Shown piece by piece: positions 10,715 to 22,576 of a stretch of 28,969 bases of DNA (the stretch's first letter is position 1; every line of letters starts with the position of its first letter). This DNA comes from Syncephalis plumigaleata (lineage: Eukaryota; Zoopagomycota; Zoopagomycetes; Zoopagales; Piptocephalidaceae): NCBI GenBank assembly GCA_025201365.1, contig JAIXMF010000159.1:1-28969 (forward strand), written 5' to 3'. The notes beneath the pieces are model-generated. The model was given only the letters and a program-made list of their open reading frames with translations, did not search any database and was not told the DNA's origin. Made by a program: the position numbers and the translations under genes.

Positions 10715-13700
10715 ATGGAGCTGGTTAAACAATTGGCATCATATCGATTCCATGAATCGGATTATTCGACCAATATCGATGTCCTTGATTATATTGAACA
10801 ACAATCTGTAAACACCAACTACGGCAACAACAGCAACAATAGTGGTAGTGATGATAATGACAATGATGGCGATGAAGAAGCAATACTGGCTAGTGATCAG
10901 AAATTGCTAGCAAGCATAGGTGTTGATATTGCACGTATGAACGAGGATAAGGATAATACATGGCGTAAAGGACGTCGATCACGACAAATACGTGTAGAAT
11001 CGGATGAATACGGTCGAAATCCACTTCATTATGCGGCCAGTTGGGGTTGTACTCGAGTGTTACGCGCCATTCGTCGGATTAGTCAGCGTTCGTATGAGTT
11101 GAACACGACAAAGATGAATTCAAAAAAGGATCGCGCCTATTTAGCCGGTCAAGTGGCATCGTTATTTCTAGCGAGTATCAATCATCGCGACGAGGAATCA
11201 GGCTGGACAGCATTGCATCGTGCCATTTATTATGGGAATATTAGAAGTGCTATTGAACTGTTACAAATGAACGAGGTTGACTTGTCAGTCAAGGTAATGT
11301 GCTTTAGTATACCGTTCACTATATCTATACCGTAACTGATCCATAATCATTTAGGATAATGATGATATGGAACCGATGGATATGCTACGGGAGTACATTC
11401 CATTATCTACTAACATCAATGGTCAGCGTAGTAGTAGTTATCGTAGATTGAGGTATTCATCAGAGAAGGAGGAAGAAGTGGACGAGAATGATGGTGCAGA
11501 TGATGTGGATGATGTGGATGATGATATTGCCATTGATTATTATAGATCGATCAATGGTCATGATAAACGACAACTGGAGGTGTATCCCCGTACTACACTC
11601 TACACTTGGGGCAATAACGCTAACTATATTCTTGGTCATGCCGATCAAGGTGATCGTATTAAGCCGGATCGTGTGTTTCTACCGTCTTCATTGATGAGCA
11701 ATACGGATTGTCCTATAACATCTTTTGAGAAACAGCAACACATTCATCAGAACTTGCAACATGTTGTTATGATGGCCATGTCAAAGCTTCATATGCTAGT
11801 GGTAACCGCGCCCATCAACTCGTACAATCTGTTGACGTGTGGTTTCGGTCATGGTGGAAGACTCGGCAATAGTGAATCAACTAGATTTACCCTTGAACCT
11901 GTACGTGGTCTACCCAACCCGGTACAATCCGCGGCGTGCGGTCGTGATCATACGGTGGTCATCACCATTAAAGGGGAGGTGTACACATTCGGCGGTAATC
12001 GATGGGGTCAACTAGGCTACGTGATCGTGCAGGAGGAATCGAGTCGAGTTGGCGCAATCTACGAGCATGACAAGGAGAATCCGGTCCAATTGGAACCGAA
12101 ACGTGTACTCAATGTGTTACGCAATCAAAGCATGACTGGTTGTAGTGCATCTACCTGGCATACCGTTGTATATACGTCAAACGCACTCTACACGTTCGGT
12201 CGTGATATGGGTCAGCTTGGCTATGAAACGACCAATGAAGTTCAGAGTCAACCGCGTCGTGTGTCGCAACTGCCGCAGAATCAAACGATCATTCAAGCGG
12301 TGGCTACAGAAATGGCCACCACTTGTTTAATGGCACATGGCGAGGTGTACGCGTTGACCCAGGGACGCTGCCAACGTGTTACCCTGCCCATTCATCGTAT
12401 TCCGCAGAACATGCGAACCTATCAACCGAAATCCGTATTGGAATCGGGCGTTGCCAAGCTTACCAGCGATACGGAGTGCTACGTCGGTGCACTCACCACA
12501 TGGGGAGATATCTTCACCTGGTCTACCGACCCGAGTCAGTCACCGGCAACTAGGCGAGCCAAAGCGATTAAACGACTCTGGTCGGCTCGTTGTTTGTCGG
12601 CTCAACCGGTCGATTTTAGTATCGGTCATAATGCACGAGTTATCCTGTGCACGCGAGCGGGACAAGTATGGATAACGAAGGAGAATGGTAAAGCCGAGCG
12701 CATATCTCAATTGCATCGAGTTACTAGTGTATGTGCCGGTATAAGTGGATCATACGCGGCCATTCGTACTGAATTACCACTTGAACCGGTGACATCGGCT
12801 AGGCCAACACTTGCTAATGATTTATTGCAAGCACTTGTTCCTCGACAAACAGTTAGCGACAATAATACGTATTTATCAAAGGATGTAACGGCTATGTTAC
12901 AGCATGGGCTAGTAGCGTCAGCATGCACGACTTGGGATAGCGATGGATTAGGCGATATTCGTATATCACTTGCCGACTACACTATCATGGCACATCGATT
13001 TATACTTGCGCGACGTAGTTCCGTTTTAGGACAACTATTATCGAGTACAAAGGGTGAAAGCACGTTACGTCGTGATAATGTAACAATACGATATTCGGTT
13101 CCATCGCAGAGCATTATCATTGGTGGATGTTCTATTGAAGCTTTAATCTATATCTTGATCTTTATTTACGGTAAACGTGACAATATATCATCAATGATTG
13201 AGGAGGATGTAGTGCGTTTGTCGCATCTTCTTGATCTACCCGAGTTGCGTAGATTGGGCTATCAGAATAGCGGTAACTTGCTTGTGAAACAATTGACATT
13301 ACCGTTTTCTGTAATGCCCGTTACAACAACAAGCGCAACAGATACTAGCGATAATCTATGGACATTGGGCGATTATGCCGATGTCGTTCTTTTACTGTCT
13401 GACAAACGTATCATGGCACATCGAGCTATACTGTGTCATCGGTGAGTAATGCAATGTTGATTATGGTTATGATTATTATTAGTAGCTTACGATTGATTGT
13501 TGTTTTACGCATGTAGATCAGACTTTTTCGCTACATTATTAGGATCAAATTCATCTTGGTTGACTGGAAGGGAATTGCCATTGCAAGTGGATCTCAAGCA
13601 TCGTAGCTGGTCCTCTATGCAATACGCCTTGAAATACATGTATACCGATGAGGAGGTGGGATTGATTAGCAAAATAGGTAAGTTAACGTACACTACAATT

Positions 13701-15402
13701 GCTACTATACATTGACGACGATGATGATCACTTCTGCTTCCTGATAGATTTCGAGAGTACCGATGCCTATTTTACATTTATGGAAGAGTTGTTGAGTTTA
13801 GCCGATGAGCTATTGCTTGAACAGTTGAAGCAATTATGCCAACAACTATTAGGGAAACATGGTAAGCAACACTATTTGATGGTTAACAAGTTGAATGCAC
13901 GTATTTAATGAATCATTGAACATGCAATATTAGTGGCAATGCATACAGTACTCTCCCTCGCTAATATAGCGCAAACGTATCATGGTCGCTCCTTAATGGC
14001 CGTATGTCTCGATTTCCTGTGCAACAACATCGATGCAGCACTCGAGTCCCGTCTACTCTACCAGGCTGACCCCACATTGTTGTATCGATTGGAAACAGAG
14101 TGGAATCAACGCCAGCTAGCAGTGTGGCCAGTAACGAGAAGTCATGCAGCCGATTTGGCCTTCCATCCCAATGATTGGCATCGACCGGAACGTACAAGAC
14201 GCACTTCCGTACCAGCTAGCACCGAGTTGAATACGACTAAAAAAGCAACTACCGCAACACCATTAGTTACCTCGTCACTTTCATTGAACATAAAGAAGGC
14301 GAATAAGCAGAATAGAAACATAAATGGCACTTCCATTGCTGCAACCATCAATGATACAGAATTATCAAAACCGAAATTAACATGGGCAAACCAGTAAGTC
14401 GTCGTATTGTGTAATTTACTGTATACACACATGTATGCGTATTAATGCCTTCACTAGATCGAACACACAGCATGTGACAGCATCAGCGTCGCCTGAACGT
14501 ATTTCCTTACGAGATATAATGCAGGAACAAGAGAAAAAGATTAAGCCGAGTAAGCAGCAAGCATTGCCGCCTAAGACAACATCGATATCGTCGTATCATA
14601 AAGTAAGTTATATCATAATTATCATTGCTTTTTATTACACTTTACTAAATGGTGTGCTAAGGAACAAGCTGTCGTATCTCCAGCCATTGCTGCTACTGCA
14701 TCGACAACCATTCCAATTACTATTAAACCAAAGTTATCACAAAAAGAACGAAAACGACAACAACAACATAAGAATTACGTTTCGACAACATCACCACCAC
14801 CACCACCGACTGCTGCTGCCGCTGTTGTTCGTGGCCTACCTGTATCCTCCTCTCCCATTAAACCGAGAAGATCATCGACTGTACAAAATACTTCTACCAC
14901 AACAACAACAACTATCACATCATCATCATCATCAATAGCACCAGTAGCAACAGCAATACCGATTAAATTACGGCGTGATTCTGGTAATACTCGATCCAAC
15001 GTACAATCATCAAGCGTAAAATCATCTACTGCTAAATCACCACGCGGTTGGTCAATGCCACTTGTAGGAACTACACCCATGCTATCGAGTGTAGCCCCTT
15101 CTAGCAATGACTTTCCTAGTATTGGCGATACCGCTATTAGCAAGACATCATTGCCATCCAGGAGACAATCGCGTCGTTCTTTAACACAAGTTGGCGCCAC
15201 ACCATCATCCACAGAATCATCTAGTTTCATGCGGATTCAACGGGAACAAGAGGAGGAGCAACGACGCTTAGATGAACTACGTACGGCAAAGCGTAGTCTA
15301 GTTGACATTCAAACGGAGGAACTTGTCATACAAGCATGGCGAGAATACTACGCTGATCTAGGAATAGAGAACTGGGAACCGCCAGCCGATTTCAGAGTAT
15401 AG
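10715..15402 (+). CDS. IBTK-like protein: ankyrin, RCC1 and two BTB domains
   Basis: Resembles the Inhibitor of Bruton tyrosine kinase family and its fungal relatives, thought to act as substrate adaptors of Cullin-3 ubiquitin ligases. Seven exons: 10715-11293, 11355-13441, 13517-13677, 13748-13861, 13934-14393, 14458-14602 and 14662-15402; the spliced length is 4287 nt (1428 aa), in frame. The order is: Asn/Asp-rich segment (about 34-53); ankyrin repeats (DEYGRNPLHYAASWG near 97-111, ESGWTALHRAIYYGN near 160-175); acidic stretch; RCC1-type repeats from about 275 (LYTWGNNANYILGH, LLTCGFGHGGRLGN, VYTFGGNRWGQLGY, LYTFGRDMGQLGY); BTB-1 (about 720-850, IMAHRFILARRSSVL); BTB-2 (about 863-990, IMAHRAILCHRSDFFATLLG); a low-complexity Ser/Thr/Pro tail; and a terminal helix with SFMRIQREQEEEQRR and a short conserved end (AWREYYADLGIENW). 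The start is the first ATG of the exon-1 frame. The architecture matches the family; the substrate is unknown. Confidence 0.9.
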
Positions 15403-16091
15403 CTCGTTTACTAGCGTAATTATTTTTTTGATTAAAAAAGAAGTGTAATTGATCATGTATCCAGTGTCCTTGCCAATGGTAATTGTTGTCACCTTGTAAC
15501 TAGCAATCTATGATGTATGCACTACGAATGAATGGTTGCTATTGATGGTGCAGTGTAAGCATAATGGCATACAGAATTTGCCTTTTATTAATCATTTATT
15601 AAGCATTGATTAATATTTACGATTTCATTCTGTAGATACTACAAGTGGTAGTCATGCTCTTCGCCATAGAATAAATCATCGAAAAGGGTAAGGCACATTC
15701 ACGATGAGTTGCTAGGCATTGATTGTTTAGTTACTAGGCTAGCATATTACTTTGTTATCCTACTAGCCTGCTCGTTAGATGATATACCATCATTGATGTG
15801 CTCCTTTTTTTCTACTTGATTCTTCGACTAGGGCATTATAGCGTAGCGCCACTCGTGCACTATAATTTATCAGGCATAATTTGGCATTTCTGTAAAGGGT
15901 TTCATATTATCTACATATATATATACATCTACATTCATATCAGCGTGCAAGGTATTCACTAGACATTTGGTAAATCACATTACGATATTCACTATATAGT
16001 AATAGCAATAATAACAATAATTCTATTGGTAGTATCATATATTAGACCATTAATAGAGTAGCAGACATCTGCTTTCTGGATCACGCTGACG
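15403..16091. other. Intergenic, IBTK-like to PLD-like gene
   Basis: AT-rich, with a T-run then ATTAAAAAAG just after the IBTK-like stop, and a short (TA)n run near 15915-15928. No ORF or RNA gene is supported. The upstream part holds the 3' UTR and the last few hundred bases presumably hold the promoter of the PLD-like gene. Confidence 0.4.
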
Positions 16092-17864
16092 ATGAATGTA
16101 CATCATGCTGTACGGGCAAACCGGTCGCATTGGCTACATTTACTTTGTTTAGCCAACTTGCTAATCGTATGGATTCAACAAACGAGCTGTGGACTACTGG
16201 AACCGTTAAAGCATTTGCAACTATTTTCAAATCAACCAGCATCGTCGACAACGAATAGTCGCGCTTTCAACAGTAGTGTGATACCACGTCCACTGTCTAG
16301 AATAGCGGATAGTATCTATAGTTCCATGCTAAGTATCGATACTAATCGAGTAAAGCACCCTAGTATTACTGCCGATCAGCTATTAACTAGTGGCAGAATA
16401 ACACGTCATGCCGTTGGATTAACGGGCAAGGATCATCTGTGTCGTGATATGTTCGCCACGCCAATTGAGGAGGCGCAAGAAGAGGTGATCCTATCGAGTT
16501 TTCTAATCGAGAAAGACTCGGAGTGCATTAAACAAGTTGCCGAGGCATTACGTAAATTGAACACGCGTGCCGAAAAGGAGGGTCGGCGCGTGCGTGTCTA
16601 CATGATTGTCGATGCACTCGCGCTAATTGTCGCGGCCGATATCGATTTAGGCTACCTGTGGCATGTGTTTAAAAGTACGAATAATCAAGCGGCAGCCGCG
16701 GAATTGATGCAGAAACTCGAGATATTCCCCAATATACTCAATGGCGTGCATGAACTACCCGCTCGACTCGTGGGATTACCCGATCCTGCGGAAGTGCCCA
16801 GTCTTGATTTACGCTTGCGCACGTTTCATTTCTGGCCCGCAGGCACCCTCCACTCAAAGTCGATGACCATCGATGGTAGGCGCGTCATTATTGGATCGCA
16901 AAATATTGACGCAGCCACCGGATTGGAACTACTCGTGGACATGGAGGGACCGGTGGCAAGTGTCGTGCGACAAGACTTTTATCATACTTGGCGTACAGCT
17001 CGATCCATCGATGATGGTCACGACGAATACGGCATGCCATCGTCGGCCACGGGCAATACCACGGGTGTTCGTATGCCATTGTTGACAAGGCCGACACCGA
17101 AGATGACCTCGGACATGATACCAATACTGGTGGCGCCGCATGGTTGGGAAGAGCGTGCACGGTTGTACGACGCGATGGACTTTCAGAATGTAGCATGGGC
17201 CACGGCGATGAAGATGGCCAAACGACGTGTGTTCATTCAAACGCCCAACATCAATGTACCGGCCATCCGGGAAATAATCGCTGATACAGTGAGACGTGGC
17301 GTTCAAGTGGATGTGGTGGCATCGTATCATTTCGAGGATGTTGGCGAGGCACTCTACCCGGACTCGCGTAAGTAATGATCGCTTCGAGTGTATTGTGATG
17401 CGTAGGCGAGTAGCCACTTACGCGGTTATTCCATTATATCGTTTTTAGAGGCGGATGGTACGAATCATCTTGCGTTTAAGCAGCTCTACAATACAGTCGG
17501 CTCGAATACCACGACAATACCTCAAAACTTTCGAGCCTGCTGGTATGTCGGTCGGCATCGGCCATTTAATAGTGAGCCCGACAAGGAGGACTGGTCTCAT
17601 GTAAAGTTTATGAATATCGATGATGGTAAGCAGTGGTTGTTAATATTTATTATCTATATACATATACATGCTCCACTAGTTATGAAGTTAACAATGACCA
17701 CGGTAGAGGTGACATTATTTGGTAGTGGCAATCAGGATGCCCAGTCTTGGTTCCATTCCCAAGAATTCAATCTCGTCATTGACGACATCGACTTTACTCG
17801 GCGTGTTACCAACGATCTACTGAACACGCAGCGTTCATTCAATCCATGTCATACGAATGCCTAG
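16092..17864 (+). CDS. PLD-superfamily phosphodiesterase with N-terminal signal sequence
   Basis: Phospholipase D/cardiolipin-synthase-like enzymes use two HxKx4D motifs and a phosphohistidine intermediate to hydrolyse or transfer phosphodiesters. Three exons (16092-17367, 17449-17625, 17680-17864) give 1638 nt, 545 aa. The N-terminus has a hydrophobic stretch (about residues 14-33, LHLLCLANLLIVWIQQ) followed by SCG, consistent with a signal peptide or anchor. Motif 1 is LHSKSMTIDGRRVIIGSQNID (His 254, Lys 256, Asp 261). Motif 2, in exon 2, is HVKFMNID (His 476, Lys 478, Asp 483), and GSGNQD with FHSQEFNLVID follows in exon 3. Both motifs are complete, so an active enzyme is expected, facing the secretory lumen or the outside. 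The substrate (lipid or nucleic acid) cannot be told from sequence. A possible AATAAA lies at 17983. Confidence 0.87.
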
Positions 17865-18670
17865 TATAATTGTTTATATCCGTTGTATGATTAATTATAA
17901 TGATTTGAATGGTAGTGCTGTTCATTCTATAACGTGTATGTGTGTGCGTATGTTTCAATAATTAGTACAACTATTATTTAATAATAAATTACAGGGTTCT
18001 TCCAACTGATTTGTATTGTTAGCCTTTAATCCTTGCTGTTTATCAATAAATAGATTTGCATAATAGTTAGCATCATTGTCGTTGTCATTATGTATGTATA
18101 GAAGCTTTCATTAGCAGATGCTTTATTCTTTGTTTAGCATTCGCATCATGGTATTATCACAATGCGAATGCCATTAATGCTGCATCAAAAAATGCTTTGC
18201 ATACCTAGAATTTACCTTGCATTGAGACTGTATCTGCCAAATAATAGTAATAGTGCTAATGGATGCGCAAGATTATTTATTAATAAGAACAAATGTTAAT
18301 GACTAACTGTGTTAATCGATTGGAACAATCCTGTAATACCATGCTAATGACCAATGAATGGGTGTACCAATGCCATTATTGCCCTCTATTAGTGCCATGT
18401 TAGTTATTGATATACACCATGCAAATAAAGATATAGCCATCATATATGACTTCCTCAGCACATTTACAACGTGCAATACAATGTCAGACAGTCCCACTAC
18501 AAATACAAAGTGCTAAGCGACGTAATGGGTAGTAGTTAGCGCGGATATTATGTATGTATGCATACTTTCACAACGCACGAATAGAAGGTGTAGTGTTCGT
18601 TACGTATACATATCGCAATTGGATGAACAAAAGCACTGGCTAGTAATTAACACGAGTACCGCGTACTTGC
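17865..18670. other. Gene-poor AT-rich stretch with a small hairpin
   Basis: 3' UTR of the PLD-like gene followed by sequence without supported genes. A perfect 10-bp inverted repeat (GCATTCGCAT at 18137-18146 and ATGCGAATGC at 18162-18171, 15-nt loop) could form a hairpin. A 61-codon minus-strand ORF (18312-18497) has no recognisable family and no splice context. Confidence 0.35.
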
Positions 18671-19480
18671 ATATATAGTTATAAATCACGAGTAAGTAAT
18701 GCAAAGCAGCGAGTGGAGACGTTGTATGCTGGCAAGCAAGTGTGGCACCTAATGCATAGCGCGAATGTTACGTATGCGTACGTGTCCCCACATACTACAA
18801 GCAATGAACAGCAAGTCAACGCGAATAAAGTGGTACAACGCGGCAAGCAAACGCCGTGAATAAAGGACACGGCAGGAAATAATAGAAATACACGAGTGAG
18901 GGCAAGGGAGTGTCGCAAGCAAGTAGACAAGGGAGCGAGAAAGAGAGAACTGAATAGAGGATAGACCAGTATGAAAGATCCAGTAGGGTATATGCCACGT
19001 TGATCGACAACGAATAAAGAACCAACTACTACACAGCGTGAAGAGCAAAGTGTGCTTATGACAGAGTATACAGATTGGAGTGAGGCTGCCGACGAGTAGC
19101 GATACAAATACGAGTACGCGACATACAATCAACATATTCGACAAGTAGTCATTGGCAAAGCGGCAGACTAGACGGGAACAAGACGACCAACCGAGAACAA
19201 CACAAAGACAAGTAGTATACGCTTGCAGCTAAGCGTAGCCTGTATATGACTGTAAACGAAGGTGGAGTAAGAGGAAAAGCATGAGTTGTAGTGGTGTATG
19301 CATGGTCAGAAGACGAATAAAAGAATAAAAAGCAATAGACGGGAGTGTGTTAACGAGCATTGCTATCGTCTATGAGCGTTACGGTAATAGTTACATGATT
19401 ATCGAACGAGTGAATAAACAAACGAACGAAAGAGAGATGAGATAATGGAGAAAATGAAAGGAATAAAAGCTAACGCATTT
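18670..19480 (+). repeat. Second purine-rich, gene-free block
   Basis: The plus strand is rich in A and G, with recurring words such as GCAAGCAAGT, GAATAAAG, CGAGTGAATAAACAAACGA and GACAAG. Three overlapping minus-strand ORFs (18679-19144) in different frames are mutually exclusive and Cys/Leu/Ser-rich, which is typical of translated pyrimidine tracts. The texture resembles the 7620-8590 block, but I could not align a long shared unit by eye. It may be decayed repeat or a non-coding transcript. Confidence 0.4.
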
Positions 19481-20209
19481 ACTAATAAAGGATCTATTTA
19501 ACTAATGATGCTAGCTAATATGCAATCTAATTATGAATAAACAGCAAAAGTTAAAAGCTAACAGCGCTAAGTGGCTGGAAGAACCCTGTAGTACATGTTA
19601 GCTGATTATACCGCGTATCATTGTCGTTTGATGCACAGCAGTAACAAGAAGAACAAATAGTAATAGTAACTTAGTAGGACCCATCGTCATTGAAGATCCC
19701 CCTCCTTCTCCATGTCAAATGTTCAATGCAACATATATTTATTAATAGACCAATGAACTGGCAAACAATCTTATTTTCTAAGCGGTCTTCATCACATCAT
19801 GCCATATACGCACACGTGGTGCACACCATTCACTTGTCACTTGTCATTTTTCTCTTCTCTCTCTCCTCTCGCTCTCTGTTCTCCTTGAAACAATTGCAGC
19901 ATTTTTGATACCTTGCCATAATTCCTTTGTAATATTTGCCGTTTCAAAGAAGTTCGTATATTGCCAAGAATCCTATATCCTTATAAGCCTGTAAAGGCCT
20001 AATCTTTATCGAATCGTGTAACTTGGTTATCTCCGCTCAAATAAATATATACCATTACTCGTCCTTTTGCCGTATTCAAACACCTTTAGTTTTCTAGTTG
20101 TTTTTATTGCATTGCATTTGCATTCAACCACTGCAACCGCTATTAGCATAGTAAATAGCAGTCTTCCTCTTGCTTCTTCTCTTTCTTCTTAGTAACTGAA
20201 TTAGCTAAT
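19481..20209. other. Upstream region of the first TMEM184-family gene
   Basis: AT-rich, with pyrimidine-rich runs near 19850-19885 (TCTCTTCTCTCTCTCCTCTC) and 20160-20190 (CTTCTTCTCTTTCTTCTT). CT-rich tracts just upstream of a start codon are common in fungal promoters and leaders. No gene is supported. Confidence 0.35.
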
Positions 20210-21588
20210 ATGGTGGAAGCACCTCATGAAGAATGCTGGGTCAAACTAGGCAAAGATCCCGGCGATAATCTACAGAATATCCTCGCCATGGATGGTAAGA
20301 AGCGTTGTAGTCGTCGATACTTCCATTAACGCTAATATATATACATCTACACTTGCCTCCATCATCAATAGCTCATAGGGTGGGTTGGATCATGTCGGGT
20401 GCAGCGGCTTGGACGGCGACATTCATTTCAATCGCTTTAATCCTCAAGCACGTTCAATATTACACGGTGCCTAAACAGCAGCGATATATCGTGCGTATCT
20501 GCTTAATGATCCCCATCTACGCCATCTCTTCGTGGTTCTCGTATGTGTTCTATCGCGATGCGCCCTACTTTGAATTCATACGCTCCTTCTATGAAGCCTT
20601 TGTACTGGCGTCTTTCTTCATCCTACTGGTCAATTACCTCGGTGACACCCCGGCGGATCAACATTTTGCCTTTGTGGGCAGCGAACCAAGACGGCTAAAA
20701 CTCACAATACCATTCTGTTGTATCACCTATAATCCGGCAAACCGCCATTTGATCTGGTATCTCAAATGGGGAATTCTACAATATACCGCGATTCAACCAT
20801 TCCTCACGGTAATTAGCATGATAGCGCATGCGCAGAACAAATACTGCCCCGAGTCACTCTCGCCGAAATATGCAAATGTCTACATTCTCAGCATTAATTT
20901 CACATCTGTTACGGTTGCCATGTACGCGCTTATCACCTTGTATGTCACCATTAAGGATGCACTCGCGCCACATCGACCGTTCTTTAAGTTTTTATGCGTT
21001 AAATTGATCGTATTCTTCTCGTTCTGGCAGTCGGCTTGCATTAACGTGCTGTCCTTCTACAACATCATTAAACCGACCGAGTACTGGACCAAGGCCAATA
21101 TTGCCACTGGTTTGAACGCAATCCTGATCTGCTTTGAAATGGTAGTGTTCGCATTGCTACACGTTAAAGCGTTCGACTACCGCGTCTACCGACCAAAGGA
21201 ACGTGTGAAACAGACCATTTGGGCAGGTCTCGTTGACTCGCTTAATCCCATAGATTTGGTACGCGAAGTCATCCTTGGCATACGCTACTTGTGGGCAATC
21301 ATCACACGTAGCTCATTACCAATTGGCGGCACCTATCGCGAGGAACCGATTGCTGACCAAATGAATATCGAGCGCGGCTTAGAGCGTGCCGGTACATTTA
21401 AACGCAGAAACAATGTCACCAACAATGCTAATGCCTCCTATAATATGCAACCCATAAAGCCATCGGAGGACCATTCTCATGATACACCATCCATGTCTAC
21501 CGCTGGTAGTCAGGATCAACCACAATACACAACTCCTATGACAACTAGTCATAATACATATCCAAGTAAACCATCGGACCTCGTATAA
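20210..21588 (+). CDS. TMEM184 / organic solute transporter-alpha family membrane protein, copy A
   Basis: Multi-pass (about seven helix) membrane protein of the TMEM184/Ost-alpha (DUF300) family, found in endomembranes and the plasma membrane of eukaryotes; its molecular role in fungi is poorly known. Two exons (20210-20294, 20372-21588) give 1302 nt, 433 aa. Exon 1 encodes a short acidic N-terminus (CWVKLGKDPGDNLQNILAMD). Exon 2 starts with the first helix (HRVGWIMSGAAAWTATFISI) and carries the family signatures KQQRYIVRICLMIPIYAISSW, YFEFIRSFYEAFVLASFFIL, KWGILQYTAIQPFLT, FKFLCVKLIVFFSFWQ and ALLHVKAFDY. The last ~90 residues form a hydrophilic Asn/Ser/Thr/Pro tail. It is the upstream member of a tandem pair with the gene at 22577. 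A possible AATAAA lies at 21728. Confidence 0.93.
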
Positions 21589-22576
21589 TGCTGGTTACTC
21601 GTTTTTAACTCTTTCTCTATCCCCCCCTCTCTCTCTCTCTATCCCTCTCAAAGCAAGCAAATTATAATATGCTTTAATCTAATTTAGTTTCAGTATTAAT
21701 TATTGTTTATTGAATATTAATAATAGTAATAAAATTATGTTTTCATACAATAACAAAGTGACCAAATGTATCGCCATCTCTATTTTACACTATTGCTAAG
21801 TAAAACATACAAGGTAACTATAAAGGTATACTGCCATTGGCAATTCGACAGTCTTTGTGAATAGAGGACACATTATCAATGCGACGAATCCGTCTCAAAA
21901 AGTATCATACAAACAATAATCCTAATGATTATTACAGTATAGAAAACAACGAGTAAAAAGAAGGGGACATATGATACGTATAAAACGATGTATCCGTTTC
22001 ATCAGCGTTACCCAACGCAACCGGACCTTTGTTGCGCTTCCTGACGATTTCTTGTCTGTTTGAAATTGTTCGAAATAGACAATTAGTAGCGATATTTAGG
22101 TAGTATTCCGAATTATGATACTACCCATCAATGAGTACAATACAGCAATTCCTGTTGTAAGGAGTTCGATTGCACCTGTCGTGTGACATGTACTCTTAAG
22201 CACACAATAAATAGTGGCTAGTCTACCTGCTTTGACCTAATGGTCTGCTTCCGTTTAATCTCTCTGCCATTATAGACACTCGTATACTCTATCTATTCTC
22301 AATTCATCGTCTTTCATCAAGAAGAGCTGAATCACAGCATCGATTTCTTCTTTCTTCTTTCCTTCATTTGGTTTGCTGGCATCAAACCTACAAATTGATA
22401 CCAGAGTATAACATTGTCAGTGCATCGCAGAACGTATTACCCATTCTTCTTTTTACTTAGCTACTATCGCATTGCTGCATTACATAATACTGAAAAGAAA
22501 TCTTTTATTTCCTCCTATCAATCCTCTACTATTTCATATAAGTGATAAATAAGCGGTGAATGCTTATATAAACAAT
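21589..22576. other. Intergenic region between the tandem TMEM184 genes
   Basis: A CT microsatellite (about 21626-21640) lies just after copy A. Two minus-strand segments look weakly coding: about 22060-21935 (reading through IVRKRNKGPVALGNADETD) and about 22415-22275 (reading through KKKEEIDAVIQLFLMKDDEL). They do not join through clear splice sites, and the second overlaps a CT-rich plus-strand tract (22345-22370), so I do not call a gene. Confidence 0.35.

Noticed and set aside
14775-15230. 151-codon minus-strand ORF inside the last IBTK-like exon
   Set aside because: Antisense shadow of the Ser/Thr-rich tail; runs of Asp/Val are the reverse of the TCA/ACA repeats.
16929-17417. 162-codon minus-strand ORF opposite the PLD-like exon
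   Set aside because: Antisense of conserved PLD coding sequence (motif 1 lies just beside it); no independent evidence.
18679-19144. Three overlapping minus-strand ORFs of 69-149 codons
   Set aside because: They are in different frames of the same purine-rich plus strand, Cys/Leu/Ser-rich, with no splice context or family signal; they come from base composition.
21935-22415. Minus-strand gene between the TMEM184 copies
   Set aside because: Two protein-like segments exist, but I found no start, no compatible splice sites to join them, and one overlaps a CT-rich tract.
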